The position numbers were made by a program, and so were the translations under genes. DNA of 64,000 bases from Neelides folsomi (lineage: Eukaryota; Arthropoda; Collembola; Neelipleona; Neelidae), in assembly GCA_034687125.1 (NCBI GenBank), contig JAQGBZ010000071.1:1-64000 (forward strand). The letters run 5' to 3'. How positions within the stretch are numbered: position 1 is the first letter of the stretch; each line of letters starts with the position of its first letter. Below the pieces are notes generated by a model. It saw only the letters and a program-made list of their open reading frames with translations, was not told the DNA's origin and did no database searches. Shown here piece by piece: positions 10,083 to 21,952 of the stretch.

Positions 10083-11687
10083 ATACGTAGTGAAGGAACA
10101 ACATACGTCATAAATTGTAATTTAAGTTAAAAACTATCTTATTGTTTTACATACGGTTTCAATGCTAATAAAACCTTAAAAATTCATTACACATTTCTAC
10201 TTTTACTCCATTATTTATCTCTACTCATCAACCCATAAATTATAATTTTTTATTTTACAATATTTGCCTATCTTCAATTTTCGTGACATATTACGAAATC
10301 TTATTAATACAGTTTATTCTGCATTTTGTCTACTAATCAAATATTTAAGTATTTTACTGGGGAGTATAGTATATCATGCATCTTAAATTTAAAGAATTGT
10401 TTTTACATTTTATATTAGTACTATTATTTTTAGTAAACAGAACATGAAACTTGATACGGTAAAATTAATTCAATTGTTAAATAAATACTCGTGATTAAAT
10501 CGTTATATACTTTAATGCTCAATTTTATTATTAATTTTGGTATTTGTTTGAACTGATAAGTGTAATAAGTAAGTCGTTAGAATTAGTTTTTAAATAAAGT
10601 TTATTGCTTCCAACTAACAATAAGATATATTTGTATTTTTCATATTATGAGTAAGATATACAAATTCTATCCCCGAAGCTTATAATAAATATTAAGTTAT
10701 TTTATTACACATTTACACACAAGTAATTTTAGACAAATTATTTATGCAAGAGCTTTAATTCAGTAACAAAGAGAAGTAATGAAATCTATGTAAAGCCTAA
10801 TCCCCATATTAAACTGGTACAAGAAGCAATTAACAAAACAAGTATTTTACTCAAAAGGTATACAATTGTGTTTGATTGTTTATTAAGGCATGTTTGTATA
10901 AAATAGGCATCAATTGAACATTTTTCAAACAAGCACAAGCACGACCACACTTGTGAATGACAAGTCATATTAAACCCATTTCTTACATTATCATTAGTTC
11001 AAGCGAGTGGGTAAATCAAACATGCTTATTCAGATGGTTTAGAATTTAACTATTTGTAAATATTCTTTATTTATAAATGTAGTTATGTAATATGTTACGT
11101 GCATTGAATTAATGAATGCCACAAAAAGAGGTTTCTTCGCTATCATTAATCCAAAACACCCATTATTCTCTGTATACAGAAAAAGTCTTAAAAGTAGATA
11201 CTTATATACATAAGTGGCTAACAGTGTTAAGCATAAATTAAAGGTAAAGTATAGAAGGTGTGAAACAAGAATAGTTTATAAGTTTATATTGGGTTTTATT
11301 TTTATATAAACAAGTGTTTTATATATGGTTAAACGTATTTAAACTAAATAGTAAACTGGAAATATAAGACCTCAACTCCTCCTGATTAAAATGAATAATG
11401 GGTTTTGAGGTTGTGTATTTTGCCTCAACCCCTCAGTCTCAATTTGCTTCTTCCTTTGCCCACACTATTTTGTGTGTCCACGATTTCCTTCTGTTCGCTT
11501 CCAGTATTATAAAATCCACTCCCCAATTACAAAAAATAAAAATTCATTTTCCTCTAGTCTTTGAATCCATTTTTATATTCCTCCACAGTATTAGATATTC
11601 CACTTAAAGTTTGTGGTGCTGACTATTAACATACTTATTTATCCATAAGAGTCTAGGGCTAGTGTCAATTCAACTTGCAATTATACA
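10083..11687. other. Intergenic between SEM1 and GPD1
   Basis: About 1.6 kb of AT-rich DNA. Contains the SEM1 3' UTR and upstream DNA of the dehydrogenase gene. Short open frames at 10786-10968 and 11398-11607 show no family motif. Confidence 0.6.
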
Positions 11688-14181
11688 ATGAGTGATAATC
11701 AGAAGAAACGAGTTTCGATCATTGGATCTGGAAACTGGTAATGAAACAGTCTCTTTAAATTCAATATAATTCTATATTACTATTAATCCTTTTACTTCAC
11801 TATCAATAACTATTGCTTTATATGACAAAGTTTTATAATTTGCAATTCACAATCCTAAATTACTACATTATAGTTTAATAAAATTATTTATTCCGACTTT
11901 TGAGTTATTGACTTATTTAATAGGGGATCGGCAATCTGCAAAATTGTCGGTGTAAATACAAGAAAATATTCAGAGACCTTTGTTGAAGAGGTTAAAATTT
12001 ACGTCTATGACGAGCTGGTTGACGGAAGAAAACTCACCGAGATCATTAACGAGGATCATGAAAATGTCAAATATTTGCCTGGGCACAAACTCCCCACCAA
12101 CATCGTAATTCTCAATTTATTTAATGAACTAAACCTAAATCACCACTAAAGAGCTAAACACCAAAGTGTAAACTAAAAGAGCCTTTATAAAGTAAACATT
12201 AACCAAGACAATACAAGACCAAACCAAATTCCCTATAAGATATTGTAGAGTTGTAAACTATAGATAATTTAATGAACATCTTTTAAGTTTTTCCTATTTG
12301 TGTTCCTTTTAAGGTTAATTTGGATAATCCACTGGAATGGAATGTAGTTTTATAAAAGATCCAAATCCTTAGAATTATTTAACACTTGATATTACTGTTG
12401 ATATACAATTGTTAACAAAATTATCTTTTGTTTAATAGAAGTTGAGATATAATGTTTTTTGTGCATTTGCAGGTAGCGGTGCCTGATGTGGTTGAAGCTG
12501 CCAAGGACGCTGATATCCTTATCTTTGTGCTTCCTCATCAATTCATCAAAAGAACCTGCACACCACTTGTGGGAAAAGTCAAGCCGGGAGCAATCGGGCT
12601 TTCGCTTATTAAAGTAAGGAATCTGATGGCCCAGTTCTCACAATTATCTCTCTTTAGATAATTCCACTAATGACGATCTTTTTGTAAAGGGATTTGACAT
12701 AGCTGAAGGAGGCGGCATTGAGCTCATTTCTTTAATCATAACGAGACTTCTCTCAATTCCGTGCAATGTACTTATGGGAGCAAATCTCGCCGGAGAAATT
12801 GCCGATGAGAAATTTAGTGAAACCACAATTGGTGATTGTTATTGCATTTTTTAACTACTCATTGGACTTAAATGATCAAAATTTAATTTAATTGATGTAT
12901 AACTTAAAGGTGCTCATGATGAGGATCAAGGAAAATTACTTCACAAACTTATCCAAACGGATAACTTCAGGGTTGTTGTTGTCAATGATGTCGAAACAGT
13001 GGAAATTTGTGGTGAGAAATCAAGAGAATTCATTATACCTACATAAATCTTATATTTTACGATTAATCTTGCAAGGCATTAATTTATTTCTTTTCTATTT
13101 GATCCTGATTCACTTGACTGCTTTAGGAGCATTGAAAGTAAGCAATCGTATTTTTAACTTACTTAATCAGTTCTTGATATAAACTTAAATTTAAAGAATG
13201 TCTTATCGTATTATCTACTGTTTAGACTAAAATATTTGATTTTTTCAGAATATCGTAGCTGTTGGAGCTGGTTTCATTGATGGGCTTCAATTTGGTGATA
13301 ATACAAAAGCGGCAGTCATCCGACTTGGTTTGATGGAAATGGTCAGATTCTGTGAGGTAATTATAAATAGATAGGATCCAATAAACAAATACAATGATTC
13401 ATGAGCTTTGTACGATGTTCAAAGTTCAAGATATGTCTTCTATTTCAAGTTTATCCTTGAGAAAACCCCTTGTAGCCATTTTTTATAATGTCTAGATTTA
13501 CTCTTATTAAGCTCAAGCATTTACCATTTTCTTGATTATCAATACAAGAGGCATTATTCTTGAATGCTAGTTAATCAATAATTCATGTTTTAATATAAAA
13601 TGTATCAACTTTAAGGAATTCTACAAAAACACAAAAATGACAACATTTCTCGAGAGTTGCGGAGTGGCCGATTTAATTACAACTTGTTACGGAGGAAGGA
13701 ATCGAAAAGTGGCAGAAGCTTTTGTAAAAACTGGAAAAGTATGTGAATTATTAAATTATTTTACTGTTACAAATTAGTTTTTTGTAAATAATTGTTAATT
13801 AGATTTTTTTTCATTTATTAGAGCATTGTGGAACTTGAAGCAGAAATGCTGAATGGACAAAGCTTGCAAGGACCCCAGACAGCAGCTGAAGTCAATCACA
13901 TGCTCAAAGAACGTAATTTGGAGGAAAAGTATGTGGAAATTGAAAACCATGCAATTTTAAATATTAATTTTTTGACAATTGTATGTATGTACTTTACATA
14001 CTTACTACTAACATTAAGTTATTGTATATGCTAATAATTAGTGTGTATTGTAATTAATTGATTTTGTTGGGTTAGATTTCCTTTGTTCACTGCTGTTCAT
14101 CGTATCTGCCTAGGGGAGTTAAAGCCAGAAGCTCTCATCAATGCTATCCGAAGCCATCCAGAACACAAGTACACACTTTAA
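11688..14181 (+). CDS. GPD1: Cytosolic NAD-dependent glycerol-3-phosphate dehydrogenase
   Basis: Ten exons: 11688-11737, 11924-12104, 12473-12613, 12690-12831, 12910-13011, 13127-13137, 13249-13356, 13616-13738, 13822-13928 and 14076-14181. They give 356 residues, close to the family length of 349. The enzyme interconverts dihydroxyacetone phosphate and glycerol 3-phosphate using NADH, linking glycolysis to lipid synthesis and the glycerophosphate shuttle. The Rossmann motif GSGNWGSAICK is at the N-terminus, split by intron 1. Signature blocks [35 protein letters not shown] and [20 protein letters not shown] are all present, including the catalytic Lys and the DNTKAA substrate loop. Exon 6 is only 11 bases but is needed for the conserved Gly-Ala-Leu-Lys. 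Likely poly(A) signal AATAAA at 14306. No alternative 3' exon like those of fly Gpdh was found. Confidence 0.97.
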
Positions 14182-14962
14182 ATTTTTTTATTGGATTTTT
14201 ACTATTTATAGGTATAATCATATCAATATCAGATTTTTCTATCCTTAGTATTATTATATATTGTATAAGTAGAATTCTTTTGTTTCATCAACCATGTCAA
14301 GTTTTAATAAACATGAGTGCCTTATATGTGCTCATTAAGTGGTTATATCATTTTTCGCTTATCAGCTAAAACAAGATGTTGTAAACAAATTGACATTGGT
14401 GTACTTTTACTTATTCATTAAAACAATCGCAACATAAACATTTTATTACTTTGAAACTTATGATTTTATTTAATATTTTTTGTTTTTGTAGATCAAACGT
14501 GAACCGTTTGTAATTTATTTTGCAATATATCATTTTGATGCCGTGATGATGAATCGCTATCTTCTTTTCACATATTTATAATTATCATAAATAAGTTGTA
14601 AAATTGACACACATTTATGTTACATAATTGTTATTTATTTGTTTTAAGTATTTGCCTGAAGTAGTAATTACAATTGACATCAATATCATTAAATGAATTA
14701 CTTGTACTTATGCATTAGTACTTGTTTGTATTTTGTAAGGTATTACAATATTACTCTTACGATTCTATTGTTATTTGTAGATTTAGATATATTTAAAGTA
14801 GTATTCTATGGTTCAATACTTATTGCCATTTTATGTATTAACAAATAATATAATCAAGACTATTGAAATATAATTAAAATGAAAATTCGATTATCATTTT
14901 TGTATCATTTCTTTCATTTGCACGAATCATTGTACTGATATATCTCTTCATCAGTATTAATC
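14182..14962. other. Tail-to-tail intergenic region
   Basis: AT-rich 3' flanks of GPD1 (plus) and the first UDP-glycosyltransferase gene (minus). AATAAA at 14306 serves GPD1. Nothing else is seen. Confidence 0.6.
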
Positions 14963-17109
14963 CTATTCAGATTTTAAATTTTTGCCCGATGACTTTGATT
15001 TCTTTAGCTTTTGTCTTTTTGACATTTTGCAACATTTCAGAAAAGCGAATCTAAGCAGCAGCGAAAGCGTGAACAATATTCCAAATAAGAAGGCAAGGAC
15101 ATCAATGCAGTAATAGGAAAAGAAGTTGAGATCTCTTGCAGCAGATTGTAGTTGAGGTGCCCCTTTGTGTCTCATTACGTATTCGGACCAATATATTGCC
15201 CTTTCAAGAGGAGGACTCATTTGATCTCGGAAAATCGCTGATAACTCTTTTGCTCTCACTGCCATCCTTTATATAAAAATGTGTCTGATTGTATATATTT
15301 GAAGTACAAAAAATGTATTGTATCATAAATGTCGTATGTGTCAACCTCAACAAATAAGTTAATTAAGTGTAAGTTAATAAATTTTAAAACTTGTAAATCT
15401 TTAAAAATTACCTATTGTCTTTTAATGCATTGATGATGAGTTCATAGAGCATGTCTTCAGATAAATCCAAAATTTCAAGAATCATGGCATATCCTTTCAA
15501 CTTGGCTTGTTTCATATTGATGTCTTGATCTGCAAAAACGGGGATTCCAAGCAAAGGAACTCCATGATAAACTGCTTCCTGAGTGCTCAATAATCCACCG
15601 TGAGTAATAAACAACCGAATATTTTTGTGGCCTAATGAAATAAATTTTGAAATAAATTTTATTGAATAATCTAAATATATATCAAATTAGATCTTGTATC
15701 CGGAACCCATGATTTATTAACCAAGAATATCTTGTTGTGGAAGCCATTTCTTTATGAGAACATTTGGAGGAAGCCCCTCAATTTCATTATCCCATTTCCA
15801 TAAAACTCTTTGTTTCAAACGCGAAAAAACGTTGAAGAGTATTTGTGTATGCTCTTTGGTCATATCTTTTGATTTGATGATGGATCCAAGACTGAAATAA
15901 ATAAATCCTTCATCATCCCCAGATAAGAAGTCGTTTAAATCCTATAATATCAATAACGTTAGTATAATAAACTAACAAAATAAAATATACTAATAAGTTT
16001 TATTTATAAAATGTTTTTTACTTTCGGTAACGGGTTAGATGGTCTGCAATGCATTCCACCAACTTCAACAATCTCTGGAGTTGTTGGTTTAGGAAAATTG
16101 ATACTGAAATCCGAGTTCTCCATTATGAGGCTTACTTTGCTTTCTATTTCATGAATTGGAGGATAATCTTCACCAAGATATTTTCTATAAATTACTTCGT
16201 ACTTTGGTTCGTAAATCAACGAGTTCATAACATCGATTAAAAGGTTTACAATCACATTAAACGATCTCTCTAGAAAATTCATGTTATCTGTCAGTCCAAG
16301 CAACTGAGATGGAACGAACGATGGTGGAAAACGAACTCCAGCCATATTTGCTTTTTAAAAAGAGTGAACAATTATTACCAGAAAAATGATACCGTTCCAT
16401 TGCTCATTATTTAATTATTTATTAATGAAAAGATTGAAAAATTGTTGTAGCATACCAATATATGACATCACAGGGAAAGTTGTTACATAAATGAAAGGAG
16501 CTTGAAATTTATGAAAAAGTCCACTCATGCACCGATTCATCATAATATTCGAAAAAATTAAATCGTATTTGTGTTGATAAATGGTTTGAAATTCTTCGTT
16601 TTGATAAATTCCGTGACACGCATCAAATAAAAATGACCAGTTTCCCCTAATCCATGCATGGAATTTTCCATTACGTCTTTGCTCAATTGGATTAAAATCC
16701 TATAGTTTTTAGCATAATTAACGTTAACATAAAGTTATAAATGCTTAAGTAGCATAAAATGTAAAAGAAATGGTACAAATGTACCATGTAATGTGAAATA
16801 TTTATAATATTTAGTAAAATCATATTAATAAATCAATAGAAATATGTACATCAATAGAAATACATAACAAACCTGGAAAATATCTTCATATTGTGCAAGT
16901 ATAATTTTTGTGACATTATTAGGAAGAGATTGTGAACTGATACTGCTAACAACGTCAATTGTATGACCCCTAAGAGCTAAACCATTAATTAGCGGCTCAA
17001 AAACATTAAAATGGCTTTTTGATGCTAGTGGAAGGAGAAAGAGAATTCTTTCTGATGAATTGAACTTCACATAAAATATTAAGAGTAATGCTGCTAAAAT
17101 AACCTTCAT
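14963..17109 (-). CDS. UDP-glycosyltransferase, copy A
   Basis: Six minus-strand exons: 16873-17109, 16456-16699, 16022-16350, 15722-15941, 15412-15631 and 14963-15266, joined in phase to 517 residues, the usual UGT length. Family members transfer sugar from a UDP-sugar to small lipophilic molecules in the ER. A signal peptide covers about residues 1-18. The acceptor-domain catalytic His is in LPLASKSHFNVFEPL. The donor-binding signature is intact (WLPQQDILGHKNIRLFITHG, then GLLSTQEAVYHGVPLLGIPV, then FADQD). A C-terminal membrane helix (YYCIDVLAFLFGILFTL) is followed by a Lys-rich cytosolic tail. It is a tandem paralogue of the gene at 17697-19916, with identical exon structure. Detoxification of hormones or xenobiotics is a family-level expectation; the real substrate is unknown. 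Confidence 0.95.
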
Positions 17110-17696
17110 TATTTTTGTTTCAACAAGTAAACTTTCTATTAACTTTAGAAAAATCTTTCCTTGCTACGGAACAACTTTAAATACTATCAAATTACACACA
17201 GAATTTTCTCAATTACTCACGCGCTCGAGATGTTCACTATCACTCACAATAATATTACCCTTAATAATCAATACATGTAGAAGTTCGCCCTATTGTATTT
17301 GACTCGATAATAGCTTTAAAATTTCCACTACCAGCAACAATTATCTTTCATTGATAGCATTAAACTATACAACAATTAATTATCTTTATTTGTGAGCCAA
17401 CAGATTCAGATAATACATAACCTGAACTTCAGGTTATGTATTATCTGAATCTGTTGGCTCATTGTTGGCTAAAGCGATAGAATTAACCATAAGGCAATAC
17501 AGCTCATTTACTATGTTTTTTATTATTAATACAAAAAATACATTTTTATATGAAATGATGTGAGCCTGAGCATTATTACAATTAAAATGAAATCTATTAT
17601 AGTTTTTGTTTCATTGTATATTTTATATGTGCCAATCATTACAGATACTAATATTGTAGTGATATCTCTAATTCTCTACCATCATCAGAATCAGCT
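17110..17696. other. Intergenic between the two UGT genes
   Basis: 587 bases holding the upstream region of UGT copy A, the 3' flank of copy B, and the 69-base palindrome listed separately. Segments such as TATCTTTCATTGATAGCA (about 17341) and CATTGTTGGCTAAAGCGATA (about 17460) recur almost unchanged upstream of copy B (about 20166 and 20234), so the duplication included the promoter region. Confidence 0.7.
17393..17461. repeat. Perfect 34-bp palindrome with a one-base centre
   Basis: Left arm 17393-17426 and right arm 17428-17461 are exact reverse complements, with a single C at 17427. Arms begin TGAGCCAACAGATTC. The equivalent upstream region of UGT copy B has the flanking sequences but not the palindrome, so it was gained by one copy or lost by the other. 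The loop is too small for a miRNA precursor. Confidence 0.95.
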
Positions 17697-19916
17697 TTAT
17701 TCAAATTTCAAACTTTTTCCAGTCGACTCTCTTTTCCTTATATCTTTACTTTTTGACGATTTGCAACATTTCAGAAGAGCGAATCTAATTATCAGCGAAA
17801 GGGTCAACAATATTCCTAATAAGAGGGCGAGGACATCAATGCAGTAATAGGAAAAGAAGTTGAGATCTCTTGCAGCAGATTGGAGTTGAGGTGCCCCTTT
17901 GTGTCTCATTACGTATTCGGACCAATATATTGCTCTTTCAAGAGGAGGATTCATTTGATCTCGGAAAATCGCTGATAACTCTTTTGCTCTCACAGCCATT
18001 CTTTATAATAAAAAGTTATACGATCGAATAATTCAAGTAACAAAAATGCTCATTGTTCATATTAAAAATATTAAAATATATCTCAACATTGACAGATAAT
18101 GGTAACTTGATTGAAAGTTTAATTCTAAATGTAAAATAATCGTAATTAAAATCCTTTATTGTATAATAAAACTTACTTCTTGTCATTCACTGCTTTAGTA
18201 ATAAGTTCATAGAGCAAATCTTCAGATAAATCCAGAATTTCAAGAATCATGGCGAATCCTTTTAACTTTGCTTGTCTCATATTGATATCTTGATCTGCAA
18301 AAACGGGGATTCCAAGCAAAGGAACGCCATGATAAACTGCTTCTTGTGTGCTCAAAAGACCTCCGTGCGTGATAAACAACCTTATATTTATGTGGCCTAA
18401 TAAGATTGATTTTAAAACATTATTGTTATAAATTTTCAAGTTTATATAAGGTACATTGTGAACAAATGAAAAGCTATATGTGTAGTAAGTTTAGAGAATA
18501 AAAATTCTTCAGATCAAATTATATAATTAATTATATATTAACCAAGAATATCTTGTTGAGGAAGCCATTTCCTTACGAGGACATTTGAAGGAAGCCCCTC
18601 AATTTCATCGTCCCATTTCCAAAGAACTCTTTGTTTCAAACGCGAAAAAACATTGAAGAGTATTTGTGCATGCTCTTTGGTCAAATCTTTTGCTTTAAGG
18701 ATGGACCCAAGACTGAAATAAATAAATCCATCATCTCCACCACCAGATAAAAAGTCGTTTAAATCCTGTAATATTTTATTAACAAAAAAATATTTTAGTT
18801 TTTATGTTTACTTAACTATTATAATACGAGTACGTAAACATAAGTATTGTATTATATTTATAAAACGCATTTTTACTTTTGACAAAGGCTTCGAAGTTCT
18901 GCAATGCATACCACCCACTTCAACAATCTCTGGAGTAGAAGGTTTGGGGAAATTGACACTGAAATCCGAATTCTCAAGAATGAGGCTTACTTTGCTTTCT
19001 ATTTCCTTAATTGGAGGATAATCTTGACCAAGATATTCTCTATAAATTGCTTCATATTTTGGGTCAAAATGGAATGCATTCAAGAAATTGATAAAATAGT
19101 CAAAAAGAACATTACAAGTTCGCTCAAATAAATTCATTTTGTCAGATAAACCAATCATTGGAGATGGAACGAACGATGGTGGAAGACGAACTCCAGCCAT
19201 ATTTGCTTTTTAAAATGGAGATTACAAAATTATTACCACAATCAAACCATTGATCATTATTGAAAAGAAAATATTCTAGTAAAAATTATTCCAAAAAATC
19301 AACTTACCAACATAGGACATCACGGGGAAAGTTGATACAAAAATGAAAGGAGCTTGAAATTTGTGAAAAAGTCCACTCATACACCGATTCACCATAATAT
19401 TAGAAAAAATTAAATCGTATTTTTTATGATAAATTGTCTGAAATTTTTTGTTTTGGTAAATTTCGTGACACGATTCAAATAAAAATGAGAAGTTTCCCCT
19501 AAGCCATGTGTGAAATTTCCCATTTTTCCGCTCTTCAAGTGGATCAAAATTCTATAATTTTTTATATGCATATAATTAATTGTACATATTTAAGTTATAC
19601 CATAAATGTAAAAATTGTAAAAGAGATGAGCAAAAGTTAATTATAAATATCAATTAAGCTAAAATATGTAACAAACCTGGAATAATTGGTCATATCGTAT
19701 AGGAACAATCTGTGTGACATTATTAGGAAGAGATTTTGAATGTACACTGCTCACAACGTCAATTGTATGACCCCTAAGAGCTAAACCATTAATGAGCGGC
19801 TCAAAAACATTATAATGACTTTTGGATGAAATCGGAAGGAGAAAGAGAATTCTTTCTGCAGAATTCAATTTCATATAAAACACTAAGATTACCGAGACTG
19901 CTAAAATAACTTTCAT
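17697..19916 (-). CDS. UDP-glycosyltransferase, copy B
   Basis: Six minus-strand exons: 19677-19916, 19308-19551, 18877-19205, 18543-18765, 18177-18396 and 17697-18000, joined in phase to 519 residues. Exons 2, 3, 5 and 6 have exactly the same lengths as in copy A; exons 1 and 4 are each three bases longer. A signal peptide precedes ERILFLLPISSKSHYNVFEP, which carries the catalytic His. The signature is KWLPQQDILGHINIRLFITH followed by GGLLSTQEAVYHGVPLLGIP. The last exon encodes the membrane anchor and a basic tail. Divergence from copy A is greatest in the first two exons (substrate-binding half), and the donor half is almost unchanged, as expected for UGT duplicates that change acceptor range. 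Substrate unknown. Confidence 0.95.
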
Positions 19917-21952
19917 TGTTTTTGATTAACTTGAAACTTTTTATTGGCTTTAAAAAAGATTTTTTCCTATAATAGCTAAAATACTATCTCAAGTTACAAA
20001 TTACACACATTGAATTTCTCAATAGTTATTCAAGTACTTAAGATGTTCACAATCACAAACTCTTATAACTGTGATTTCTATAAATGTGAATTTAGTTCTC
20101 CCTATTTGACTCAATTTCAGTTTGATTGGCAGTTTTAATAAAAAAAACTTCCATCGCTAATTATGTATCTTTCATTGATAGCACTAAAGTACATTTAATG
20201 ACATTTTTTATCTTCAATTCAAGTATATAATCTCATTGTTGATTAAAGCGATAGTTGTGGTATAAAAAACAATAATTTATATAAAAGCACTTACAATTGA
20301 ATGTGATCTCACAGATTTTGTTCTGTGAAACTGTGAATAAATCAAAAACTATTAAAAGATTTATGAAATTATGAAAAAGTACACGTATGCATATACAATA
20401 ATATATTTTTATTCAATCTTTATGGGCAAGTATTTTAAAAATTTTAGTTATATCTATTGCTTATATCAGTAGGTGTAGCTTTGAATCAGTTGACTTTGAC
20501 AAATACAACCAATTTTAGTTCACAATAAAACAACTACAAGATAATATTTGAATAAATTGTACAGAACAAATCTTACAATCGATCTAAATCTTAAAATAAT
20601 CATGTTCCACAAATTAGGTAGGATTTATTAGCTTTAATTTTCTGATTTTTTAAATCATTTGATGTTGATCAATTGCTACAAAAATACACTAATTAATACA
20701 CATTTCTACCATTTCTAATAACATTGGGCATAAAGGCTAAAAATCTAACTGTAAACTCAATAAAATTACGTATTATACCTATGTATAACATTAAGTTAAA
20801 TATCTATTTTACTCTATTATACTGTTGGATACAGATTTACCTTTATACAATCATTTAACCATGCATTCGAACCTCGCTTCAATTTAATCTTGTTCTTGAC
20901 TTAAAAATATGTAATAAGTTATATTAGTGATTATTGAGTTATTAACTATTATTCATAAATTGCTAATTACATGTTTAAAAAGAGTTATTTGGGACACTAA
21001 ATCGTTAAAATTATATGTTGGTAATTTTAATAAGTACAAGAAAAGTAACAAACTTTTCAAAACGGTAATTGTTCTACATATTATAGGCAATAATGCATTA
21101 TACCATTAATTATTTAAAATATTTATATTAATACCAAACTCGAAATTTAGATATTTGTCTTATTGTTTGCCCATACATCTTAAAGGTAATATTAATTAAT
21201 ACAAAGTAGTACTTTAGGATATTTAATCTTATGTATTATACCCATTCATGTTAGGTTATAATTACAAGTATTAATGAAATTACATTAAAATTTAAATTGA
21301 TGCAGTTTAAAAATCTTAAGCACCTTGTTTGATTAATTATTTTAAAACACATATAACTTTCAACCTTTGGAATAATAAAAGGCATAAGAAAATTCCTTTA
21401 AAACATGATTATAATAAATTTTGGTTAACTATTATATTGTTTGATGAGTAGCTCCACAAAAAGAATATTTTAAATTAGTGATATAACATATACTTAAAAT
21501 GTTTACAACTTTTAACCCTTACATCCCAACTCACAACAATTCAACGCATTCAATAGAAATAGCAACTCTTGTTGCAAAATAGTTAAAGAAAATGACTATA
21601 AGTGAGCAATTTAATTGAAATGGATTTCAACATGATTATTTTTCGCACAATTTAGAGTTTTTTCGAAAAAAACTGAGTTTTCATTAATATCCATCATAAT
21701 TATATTTTTTGCCAATGGAATGTTCAAACTCTTAAACTGTTAAAAGGGACAAATGAAATTGATTTTTTGAATACGTGAATTAAACCCCACTCCAGACTTC
21801 ATTTTGGAATGGAAAAGTTTTTACAATAAAAAGAATTTTGAATTATATGTAAAAATCCTTGATAATATTGGCACAAAGAAAAGAAGATAAATAAATTTAA
21901 AATTCATATAACCACAATTTGGATATGAAGAGGAAGGATAAAATGAACTGCA
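19917..21952. other. Intergenic, AT-rich
   Basis: About 2 kb upstream of UGT copy B and downstream of LMAN1. It holds the copy-B promoter segments that match those of copy A. I see no gene; the short open frame at 20927-21109 is low complexity. Confidence 0.6.
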
